Below are positions 1 through 5,990 of a stretch of 8,874 nucleotides of DNA, piece after piece. A program made the position numbers and the translations under genes. The notes below the pieces were generated by a model. That model saw nothing but the letters and a program-made list of their open reading frames with translations. It was not told the DNA's origin and searched no databases. Positions within the stretch are counted from its first letter, which is position 1; each line of letters begins with the position of its first letter. This stretch comes from a bacterium (lineage in GTDB: Bacteria; Auribacterota; JABMQX01): contig JABMQX010000565.1 in assembly GCA_013203085.1 (NCBI GenBank), forward strand, positions 1 through 8,874, given 5' to 3'.

Positions 1-1
1 C

Positions 2-727
2 ACTCGTGGCGCAGAGGATACGTCGAAAAGCACGGCGCCCGCCACAGGCGAGCCGCCATCGAAGGCAGCGGCTTCCTCCGAAATAATCAAGCCTCCGGTC
101 AAATCGCCAGCGGGAAAACAGCAGAAGCCCGTTCTTCGGAGGATCGCCAAGAACGCGTACCGCGTCGGCGATGTGACCGTTGACACGAAGCAGCGAACCG
201 TAACCTTCCCTGCTCGCGTTAATCTGAGGGAAGGTGTGCTTGAGGTCCTGATCTGCACGGAGTACGGCAAGATGCACGAGAGCCTCCTGAGCACCAAGGT
301 TGACCCGCTCCACTTGAACGTTGCTCTTCTCCTTCTCGGTCTGGAAGGAGGTCACGCCGTCAGGTATCAGGGTGATTCCACCAAGCCCGTCGGCAGCCCC
401 GTAGAAATATGGTTCAAAGTCAAGAACGAGGAAAGCGACAAACTCGTCAGAGCGGAGGAGTGGGTTTACAATACGCACAAGAAACGCCCCATGCTCCACA
501 CCACCTGGGTGTACGTCGGCTCCGTCCTCACCAAGGATGGATTCATGGCTCAACGGGCGGGGCAGATCGTTACCACCTTCCACGATCCCTTCACGCTGAT
601 AGACAACCCGCTGCCCGGGGGCGGCGATGACACTGTTTACGTCCCCAACGCGAAGGTTCTTCCTCCCATCGAAACGCAAGTCACCGTCTCGATCAAAGCG
701 GTTCTACCCTCCCCGAAACGCCGCTGA
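2..727 (+). CDS. YdjY-domain-containing protein, 5'-truncated by the window edge
   Basis: The reading frame is open from base 2 to the TGA at 725-727, giving 241 visible residues, so the gene begins upstream of the window. The first in-frame start-like codon (GTG at 173) lies inside continuous coding sequence and is probably not the true start. Visible residues 1-45 are a low-complexity Ala/Pro/Ser/Lys linker, as expected between a signal peptide or lipoprotein anchor and a folded domain. The rest matches the YdjY-domain pattern: a V-E-V-L-type strand, then GKMHESLL (about 89-96), a hydrophobic helix ending LLLLGLEGG (about 109-117), W-V-Y-V-G-S (about 169-173), and near the end a TTFHDPFTLIDNP strand/turn (about 191-203). 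This domain is common in secreted planctomycete proteins; its biochemical role is not known to me. It converges on the toroid gene. The domain call is by eye from these motifs; localisation outside the cytoplasm is inferred. Confidence 0.8.
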   Translation, partial: TRGAEDTSKSTAPATGEPPSKAAASSEIIKPPVKSPAGKQQKPVLRRIAKNAYRVGDVTVDTKQRTVTFPARVNLREGVLEVLICTEYGKMHESLLSTKVDPLHLNVALLLLGLEGGHAVRYQGDSTKPVGSPVEIWFKVKNEESDKLVRAEEWVYNTHKKRPMLHTTWVYVGSVLTKDGFMAQRAGQIVTTFHDPFTLIDNPLPGGGDDTVYVPNAKVLPPIETQVTVSIKAVLPSPKRR

Positions 728-735
728 TAAGGGAC

Positions 736-2829
736 TCATTTCGGAGGAAGTGCAGCGGTGGGTTTTGGCGAAATTCGCCTGTAGGTTGGCAAGTATCGGT
801 AATAGACCTCGAGCATCAAACAGCACAACGCCGTCGAATAGACCGGGCCGTACTTCTTTGGGCTTCGGCTCGGATACCCCCAACTGCCATCTTTCTTCTG
901 CCTTTCGGTCAACATCTTGCTGAAAGCTGGGTTCCAGTATTCCCAGCACTCCGGGTCCGACGCCTGAAACATCGCCTGCGTGATGTAATACCACCCATAG
1001 AGAATGTACCCGGCTCCCTTCGTTTTTTCCCAGTCCACGTCGAAATTGTAGTTTCCGGCGGCGTCCTTCCCCTTCATCACCCGCAAAGCCGCCTTCACCT
1101 CCGAGTCCTCGCCGTGCCCGAGCAATTGCAGCGAAAGGACGGCCATACCGGTGGTTCCCATATTCGGCTTGTCGTTCGTGTAAAGGTTCCATTCGTTGCG
1201 ATCAGGTCCTTGGTAGCCGAACCCCGCTTTTGTGAACGCTTTCTTGTTCTCCCCGGCAGCATCGTACTGATACTCCTCCCCGCCCTGTGTGAAGCACCTT
1301 TTCAGATTCTCCACGGCTTGTTCCCTTGCTTTCTCCAGAGAACCGTCCGCGAATGTCCGGGAGTACCTGATGTCTGTCAGCCACGCCGCCTGCAGAGCCT
1401 GAATCTGCCAGCAGGAGATTGACGTGTCCCCACCTGCCCAGCGAACTATCTGGTCTGTAGTGTCATCAACCTTCGTTTTGGCGTAACCGTAGAACCACCC
1501 TCCCTCCTCCGTTTGAGATTCAATGATATGTTCCAGCGCTCGTTCCACTACCGGTTTTATTGCGCGGATTCTCGTCATTGCGTAAGCTTCGGCGAGGGCG
1601 TACGCGGCCATCCCGTGCTGGTACGCCCGGTAGGTCTCACCGGAAAGATAGCCCTCCTCGTCCGCCCGCTCCAGCAGGAATTCGATCGCCGACCGTATGG
1701 TTGCGCCGAAGTTAGGCGACAACTGAGTCTCACCGTGACCGAGAAAACACAACAGTCCGAGCGCCGTCATGGAGGTCTTGCGCGTGCCCTCCCCCCACGA
1801 GCCGTCCGCATTTTGATTCGCCTTGAGCCATTCCAGCGCAAGAAGAACCGAATCCTCGGTCTTCGTCGAGCCTCCTTCCTTAGCCAGAGCCGCCGCTCTG
1901 TCGAAACGCCTCCTGTACACGGTTGGAATCTTCTCGAGGTCCCGGCGGACCTCTCTCTCCATTGGCGGAAGAGCCAAATCGTCAATCCGAAACGTCACCT
2001 CACGCTCGGTTACATAGGGCTCCGGCTCCGGCGCCTCGATGGCAAGGATTTCTGTTATTTCTGGTTTGATCGGAGGCTCAGCGACCGTGAGTTCTTCCGC
2101 ATCAGGCGGCAATGGCTCCTCAGTAATCGGGACGACCTCCTCCGAGGAGGGAGCAATTGTTTCCGGAGCTGCAATGTCGAACGTTGCGAGGTGTCTGGGG
2201 ACCTCTTCCTCCGCAATGACCCACTGTGCCAGGTATAGACCGGCCGCAGAATGAATCAGAATCGAGACCACCGCGTAGATGGGCACTTTGTCCCTTCCGA
2301 ATATCCCCGCCGCCGCGAGGCTCATCAACGCCAGGCGAACGATCCCCCACGTCATACGCACGATCTCCGCCTTCTCTCCGTGCCGCATGAGCTGCATTAC
2401 CAGAAACCAAGCCTGGGTCAGAAAGGCGCCCGAGATAAGCAGCCCCAGAATGAAGAAGTGAACGTGGAGATTGGGGTTTGCCCGACGGCACGCCGGACAG
2501 ACAAGACGCCCCCATCGCCACCCGCCGCTCCCCAGTGCGAACGTCTCCCGACACCTAAGGCACCGCACCCTGCCGACAATCTGATCCATCAGACTGTCGG
2601 ACACCTCCGCGCCCCGCCGGATCGCTGTCATCTTATCAGCTACAATGAAAAGCCATATCAGATACGCCCCGCCAGCACCGCCCAGAACCGCCGCCAACCC
2701 GATCCGATACCACGGCTGAAGGTTGCGTATCCCCATCAGCAGTGCGACGCCGTTGAGGAATACAACGCCAATGAGCACTCGAAGCCATCTCGCCCCGTAT
2801 CTTCGGCTCAGAACATCGCCGTTGGACAT
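736..2829 (-). CDS. Membrane-anchored zinc-ribbon protein with squalene-cyclase-like (prenyltransferase/SQO repeat) toroid
   Basis: The 697-residue protein starts at ATG 2829, which has AAGGGAG 8 nt upstream; a TTG 24 nt further up (2853) is in frame but lacks a ribosome site. Five membrane helices are visible (about 17-34, 44-64, 124-146, 160-178, 183-204). Between the second and third is a zinc ribbon, C90-x2-C93 and C111-x2-C114. Residues 207-275 form an acidic, Pro/Glu-rich linker. From about 320 to the end are alpha/alpha-toroid repeats with QW-type motifs QNADGSWG (339-346), QTEEGGW (439-445) and QKKDGSWG (644-651). An odd number of helices puts the zinc ribbon in the cytoplasm and the toroid in the periplasm, consistent with Arg/Lys after helix 2. 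I see no DxDD acid motif of hopene cyclases and no thioester motif of alpha-2-macroglobulins, so a scaffold or binding role is more likely than terpene chemistry. It is last in the ExbB/ExbD gene set, suggesting it is the partner of that motor. Confidence 0.85.
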   Translation of the reverse strand: MSNGDVLSRRYGARWLRVLIGVVFLNGVALLMGIRNLQPWYRIGLAAVLGGAGGAYLIWLFIVADKMTAIRRGAEVSDSLMDQIVGRVRCLRCRETFALGSGGWRWGRLVCPACRRANPNLHVHFFILGLLISGAFLTQAWFLVMQLMRHGEKAEIVRMTWGIVRLALMSLAAAGIFGRDKVPIYAVVSILIHSAAGLYLAQWVIAEEEVPRHLATFDIAAPETIAPSSEEVVPITEEPLPPDAEELTVAEPPIKPEITEILAIEAPEPEPYVTEREVTFRIDDLALPPMEREVRRDLEKIPTVYRRRFDRAAALAKEGGSTKTEDSVLLALEWLKANQNADGSWGEGTRKTSMTALGLLCFLGHGETQLSPNFGATIRSAIEFLLERADEEGYLSGETYRAYQHGMAAYALAEAYAMTRIRAIKPVVERALEHIIESQTEEGGWFYGYAKTKVDDTTDQIVRWAGGDTSISCWQIQALQAAWLTDIRYSRTFADGSLEKAREQAVENLKRCFTQGGEEYQYDAAGENKKAFTKAGFGYQGPDRNEWNLYTNDKPNMGTTGMAVLSLQLLGHGEDSEVKAALRVMKGKDAAGNYNFDVDWEKTKGAGYILYGWYYITQAMFQASDPECWEYWNPAFSKMLTERQKKDGSWGYPSRSPKKYGPVYSTALCCLMLEVYYRYLPTYRRISPKPTAALPPK

Positions 2830-2853
2830 CCATTCATCTCCCTTAGGTCTCAA

Positions 2854-2919
2854 CGTGTCCCCGACGCGATCTTCCGTCCTTCATCGGAAGGGCGTCTCCA
2901 GTCGCCCATTGGTGAGTCG
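2854..2919 (-). other. Intergenic spacer with two small inverted repeats
   Basis: The gap between the second exbD stop and the toroid gene contains two short stems that share a base: CTTCCG/CGGAAG with an 8-nt loop (2871-2876 with 2885-2890) and GGGCG/CGCCC with an 8-nt loop (2890-2894 with 2903-2907). Neither is followed by a T-run, so they do not look like an intrinsic terminator. They could stabilise or tune the downstream transcript, or be chance. No promoter is evident here, so the toroid gene is probably read from the exbD transcript. Confidence 0.3.
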
Positions 2920-3327
2920 CTATCTTCTCCCTGGCGGAACGATTGTGACATTCGCTCCCGCGAGATTACACTGGTCAAATACTTCTATCACATCGCCCTG
3001 AAGCACTTCTGATTCCCCGTCAATGAACACATACTGCTGAGGATCGTACCTAATGATCTCCTTGAGTTTTGAAACAAATGTCTCCTTGCTCATCTGCTTC
3101 CCGTTGACGATCAGCCCCTCTTTTCTCACCATCACAATGATTTGCTTCGGCTTGCTTTTCGGTTTCTCCATGCGAACCTTCGGCAGATTCGCCTCGATTT
3201 TCCCCTCGAACTTCCCGATGGTCGTCGCCGATAGAAAGAAAATCAGCAGGAGAAACACCACGTCCACCATTGGCGCAAGCTCAAACTGCACCTCGTCAGA
3301 ATCCGCGTCGCGTCTCCAAAAGGGCAT
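2920..3327 (-). CDS. exbD: ExbD/TolR-family biopolymer transport protein (second copy)
   Basis: A 135-residue protein of normal ExbD length. It has a short charged cytoplasmic N-terminus (1-15), one membrane helix (about 17-36) in which APMVDVVFLLLIFF carries the family's essential aspartate at D22, and a periplasmic alpha/beta domain from about 45 to 132 ending in the usual P-G-R-R-like tail. In the family this aspartate sits inside the ExbB/TolQ pentamer and takes part in proton (or sodium) flow that powers work across the envelope. The ATG at 3327 has GGAG 6 nt upstream. It lies 58 nt after the first exbD and 90 nt before the toroid gene. Its sequence differs clearly from the first copy, so the two may form a heterodimer, as is thought for tandem exbD genes; that is inference. 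Confidence 0.93.
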   Translation of the reverse strand: MPFWRRDADSDEVQFELAPMVDVVFLLLIFFLSATTIGKFEGKIEANLPKVRMEKPKSKPKQIIVMVRKEGLIVNGKQMSKETFVSKLKEIIRYDPQQYVFIDGESEVLQGDVIEVFDQCNLAGANVTIVPPGRR

Positions 3328-3385
3328 TTCTCTCTCCCGTCAGGGCTTCTTCCCGTTTCCTTCCTTTGGCGGTCTCGTCTTCATC

Positions 3386-3799
3386 CTATTTCCTTTTCTC
3401 GACGGCGAACGAGATTCTCGTCAGTCCCACTCGGGCGCACGCCCTGATCACATCCTTTGTCCCCTTGTAGCGAGCGGCCTTGTCCGCCCTCACGATCACC
3501 TCGAACGTATCTCCGTACCTTGCCACCAAACTCCGCAAGAACGTCTCGACCTGTCCCGGGAAAAAAGAGATTTGATTGATTTTGACCTTTCCCCGATTGC
3601 TGATGTTTATGAGGAGCGTGGACTTCTCCTTCTCGATCTTTTTCCACGAGGACGCCGCCGCCAATTGCACATCTTCCTCGCTCTCCAATCGGTCGAACGT
3701 GCTGACGCAGATGAAGAATATAAGGAGAAGAAAAATGATGTCTATCATGGGCGTCATCTGGAACTTGACGCCCGTTGCGCCATATCTCCGCTTTCGCAT
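3386..3799 (-). CDS. exbD: ExbD/TolR-family biopolymer transport protein (first copy)
   Basis: A 137-residue single-pass inner-membrane protein. A basic N-terminus (M-R-K-R-R) is followed by the ExbD signature TPMIDIIFLLLIFF, with the ion-pathway aspartate at D20, and a periplasmic domain from about 40. The terminal section ends I-S-F-A-V-E-K-R-K, the typical closing strand of ExbD. It should pair with the ExbB in this window to make an ion-driven motor. The ATG at 3799 has an AGGAGG 11 nt upstream and a nearer AAGGAA. In most genomes known to me such genes directly follow exbB; here an HD/YwgA pair lies in between, and the nearest upstream gene is the YwgA-like one, 115 nt away behind a terminator-like hairpin. 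I found no clear promoter in that 115-nt gap, so how this gene is transcribed is open. Confidence 0.93.
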   Translation of the reverse strand: MRKRRYGATGVKFQMTPMIDIIFLLLIFFICVSTFDRLESEEDVQLAAASSWKKIEKEKSTLLINISNRGKVKINQISFFPGQVETFLRSLVARYGDTFEVIVRADKAARYKGTKDVIRACARVGLTRISFAVEKRK

Positions 3800-3822
3800 C
3801 GCTTCCTTCCCCTCCTATCCCG

Positions 3823-3842
3823 GAGCCGGTGTCTATCGGCTC
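3823..3842 (-). other. Small hairpin in the leader of the first exbD
   Basis: GAGCCG and CGGCTC (3823-3828 and 3837-3842) form a 6-bp perfect stem with an 8-nt loop just upstream of the AGGAGG ribosome site of exbD. It has no T-run and is not a terminator. It could influence translation start or transcript stability; it could also be chance. Confidence 0.3.
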
Positions 3843-3863
3843 GAGGCGGCGAGTTACTCCCCC

Positions 3864-3892
3864 AAAACCGCACAATGCGGAACCGCAGTGCG
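3864..3892 (-). terminator. Putative intrinsic terminator after the HD/YwgA cassette
   Basis: On the - strand, 23 nt after the stop of the YwgA-like gene, CGCAC-TGCGG (3883-3892) pairs with CCGCA-TT-GTGCG (3869-3880), with a 2-nt bulge and a very tight TT loop. The stem is followed by GTTTTGGG (T-run at 3864-3867). Stem strength and position suit a Rho-independent terminator, but the T-run is short. If active, it would separate the cassette transcript from the exbD genes. Confidence 0.45.
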
Positions 3893-3914
3893 AGATGTGT
3901 CTCGGACTCGGACC

Positions 3915-4478
3915 TTAGTCCCTCAGGCTCTCCGACTCCGAAATGAGTGTGTCCACATCCCGAAGGGCAATCCGCGCCTCTTCTTTGGAAACATGGGGCT
4001 TCAAAGAGTGCATCTGGTTTGCCCTCTGGTCAACCGGCTCTGGCGAGCGCTCAGAATTCATCTTTTTCGTGACATAAAGGGCCGTGCCAAGCCGTTCCAG
4101 CTCGGACACTCTCCTTGTTGATACGTGTGTTGCCAAGAATTCGATGGAAGGTTTGTACTGTCGGATTGTCTTCGGGTAGAAGCCGATCAAGTCTTCGGCC
4201 AAAGGACCCGGGCGAAGAGAGGGGCCATAAGGCGGTTGCAGGTCGAGTTGGAGCAGGTCATCGGCACGCATCGCCGTCAACTCATCTCGCAGGTCGAAGG
4301 AAAATGGGCCGTGCTTATACAAGATGAAATCAAACCCCATGGGAACATCGAGCATGTCTTGCACAAAGTAGACGCATTTCTGCACATGCGTCTCACCGCA
4401 CCAACTGCCCTCCTTGCTCATAGCGTCAATAAGTGACAGCAAAAGCGCTCTCCGCTTCATTCCCTCAACTGCCTTCAT
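3915..4478 (-). CDS. YwgA-like / Panacea (SocA-like) domain protein
   Basis: A 187-residue soluble protein. The N-terminal half carries the pattern shared by YwgA and Panacea/SocA-type proteins: a helix A-L-L-L-S-L-I-D-A, then H-V-Q-K-C-V-Y-F-V-Q (31-40), F-I-L-Y-K-H-G-P-F-S-x-D-L (51-63), and later an L-E-R-L-x-T-A-L-Y-V helix (127-136). The C-terminal 45 residues are charged and unlike the core. In the wider superfamily SocA of Caulobacter acts as an antitoxin and proteolysis adaptor; YwgA itself has no function I can name. Its ATG (4478) overlaps the stop of the HD phosphohydrolase gene in an ATGA junction, with GGAG 8 nt upstream, so the two are translationally coupled. The pairing mirrors ywfO-ywgA in Bacillus, which strengthens the assignment. 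A partner or regulator role for the HD enzyme is inferred, not shown. Confidence 0.7.
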   Translation of the reverse strand: MKAVEGMKRRALLLSLIDAMSKEGSWCGETHVQKCVYFVQDMLDVPMGFDFILYKHGPFSFDLRDELTAMRADDLLQLDLQPPYGPSLRPGPLAEDLIGFYPKTIRQYKPSIEFLATHVSTRRVSELERLGTALYVTKKMNSERSPEPVDQRANQMHSLKPHVSKEEARIALRDVDTLISESESLRD

Positions 4479-5812
4479 TGTTGGATCTCCCCCTTTTTGG
4501 CCTTTTTAAGGATAGTCTCCCGATTCTTATTCATCCAAGCCTCCGCCTTGTCCCGCTTGTCGGGATCGACGAAAATGTAGTCGACGAGCGCACTGGGTAT
4601 AGTGCGCAATGTCTGTGACAGTCTCAGAGAAGATACGATGCGCCCATCTTTGCACTTGACGGGAAAGTCGGGCAACCCGCCCTTAACAGGCACATAGTCG
4701 TACCGCACGGCCTCCGGACCGAACTCCTTCATGACCGCCCGAGACAGCACGGGGCCAGCTTCCTTGTTTATGTCCCAGTCCTTGGGATTCCTCTGCCACA
4801 GCAGTCTGAAGTGATCTCGCTCCACTATTCTCCGGGCCGCATCGTGGCCCGGTTTGGAATGATCACGCGCCGCCTCTAACAAGGCGACGGTGAGCTCGGC
4901 ATCGGTCACGTTCAGGTGAGCCTCAAGGTCTGTGTCAAATGTGCCCCTCGGTAACCATTCCTTCAAGAAGTCTCTCAAGTGAATATCATAGATTCGACGG
5001 ACCCGATGGAAGTACACTTGCGCATACATGAAGTAGCGGGCAAGTAGGAGGGCCTCGGCTGAATGAAGACCGCCTTGCTCCACCCCAAGCCTAGGCTCTC
5101 TGGAATCCTCTCCAGGTGGTGGTAGCACTCGAAGAGTGTCTATTAGCCGAATGTGGCCGAACTTCCCATACACTACACCTGCGTGATGCGAATCGCGAAG
5201 CAAATAGTCCATCCGATCAACCCCGAATGCATCTCCAACGATGATTTCAGAGAGAAGGGCTTCCCAATCGCTAAAGGCTGCTCGCTCACGGGGATCCTTC
5301 CTGTAAAACTTCGGACCTACGGCCAGCTTTACAATATCTTCCGTCTCCAAAGGAGGCCTCATTTTGCTCCACATTGAGCTCATGGCATCGCTGCGTATCA
5401 GTTGCATTGTGAGACGTTCGTGGCTCCAGCCTTTGGGAAGCAGTTCTTTCTCGGCGACATGGGAAAACGGAAGATGGCCAATATCGTGGCAAAGGGCCGC
5501 GATTCTCAGCACCATCCGCCAGTACCCAATCCATAGCCGGTCATCTATCTTCGGGAATACGTCCAGCACCCAGTCTGAGGTGTTCCGCCAGTGAGTCAGC
5601 ACGTCGAAGACCCTCCCGGCAAGTTCCATGACACCCAACGAATGCTCGAATCTCTTGTGCGTCGCGCCCGGATAGACCAGATGTGACATTCCCAACTGGT
5701 GGATGTGGCGCAGGCGTTGCAGTGGGCGCGAGTCAATCACCTCGCGCTCAGTGCTATCGAAACGCACGAAATCATGTATGGGATCCCTGACCTCGTGGAA
5801 ACTCTTCGCCAT
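4475..5812 (-). CDS. HD-domain phosphohydrolase, SAMHD1/YwfO-like (probable dNTP triphosphohydrolase)
   Basis: With the start at ATG 5812 the protein has 445 residues, normal for the YwfO/EF1143-type HD family. An AGGTGG lies 10 nt upstream of this ATG; an in-frame GTG at 5866 would add 18 residues but has no ribosome site. The N-terminus (F-H-E-V-R-D-P-I-H-D-F) is typical. Metal and catalytic residues are all visible: R54 and H57 in RFEHSLGV, H109-D110 in LCHDIGHLPFSH with H113 and H118, H131 in GWSHERL, and D199 in GVDRMDYLLRDSHHAG. By recalled alignment with human SAMHD1 these match R164, H167, H206/D207, H210, H215, H233 and D311, and Y203 and D207 match substrate-binding Y315 and D319. 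The expected reaction is hydrolysis of dNTPs to deoxynucleosides plus triphosphate in the cytoplasm; substrate choice is inferred. It has its own candidate promoter and is coupled to the YwgA-like gene. Confidence 0.9.
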   Translation of the reverse strand: MAKSFHEVRDPIHDFVRFDSTEREVIDSRPLQRLRHIHQLGMSHLVYPGATHKRFEHSLGVMELAGRVFDVLTHWRNTSDWVLDVFPKIDDRLWIGYWRMVLRIAALCHDIGHLPFSHVAEKELLPKGWSHERLTMQLIRSDAMSSMWSKMRPPLETEDIVKLAVGPKFYRKDPRERAAFSDWEALLSEIIVGDAFGVDRMDYLLRDSHHAGVVYGKFGHIRLIDTLRVLPPPGEDSREPRLGVEQGGLHSAEALLLARYFMYAQVYFHRVRRIYDIHLRDFLKEWLPRGTFDTDLEAHLNVTDAELTVALLEAARDHSKPGHDAARRIVERDHFRLLWQRNPKDWDINKEAGPVLSRAVMKEFGPEAVRYDYVPVKGGLPDFPVKCKDGRIVSSLRLSQTLRTIPSALVDYIFVDPDKRDKAEAWMNKNRETILKKAKKGEIQQ

Positions 5813-5901
5813 CTGTAGATACCCACCTTTGTTGCTCGTGCCGGGCTCAACACGCTTCGGAAACACTGTGCGATCAAGGGCGGTTCATTCTTTCAAGATG
5901 C

Positions 5902-5930
5902 AGAATCACAGTTCGGGAGGAGAAAGTCAA
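5902..5930 (-). promoter_or_regulatory. Candidate sigma70-type promoter for the HD/YwgA cassette
   Basis: On the - strand TTGACT (5925-5930, 5 of 6 to the -35 consensus) is followed after exactly 17 nt by GATTCT (5902-5907, 3 of 6) preceded by TG at the extended -10 position. A start near 5895 would give a leader of about 80 nt before ATG 5812. It lies in the gap after exbB, so the cassette need not depend on the exbB transcript. The -10 element is weak. Confidence 0.45.
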
Positions 5931-5990
5931 GAATTATGTTCGCTTTCTTTTCGCTTCTCTTGACCTGACCGACAGCTCAGCGGACATCAT

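Noticed and set aside
736..2829. Reading the toroid protein as a true squalene-hopene cyclase or oxidosqualene cyclase
   Set aside because: QW-type repeats are present, but I find no DxDD catalytic motif, and the N-terminal half is membrane helices, zinc ribbon and linker.
3343..3385. 14-codon mini-frame between the two exbD genes
   Set aside because: It starts 1-2 nt after the first exbD stop, but has no ribosome site of its own and a Lys/Pro composition without meaning; likely spacer.
1513..3946. Long + strand frames at 1513-2238, 2251-3012 and 3053-3946
   Set aside because: They lie antisense to the well-supported toroid and exbD genes, are Arg/Ser/Pro-rich, and show no domain.
3800..5990. 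Transposon or integrative element carrying the HD/YwgA cassette
   Set aside because: No transposase, integrase, tRNA target, terminal inverted repeats or matching direct repeats were seen at the edges; insertion is inferred from gene order only.
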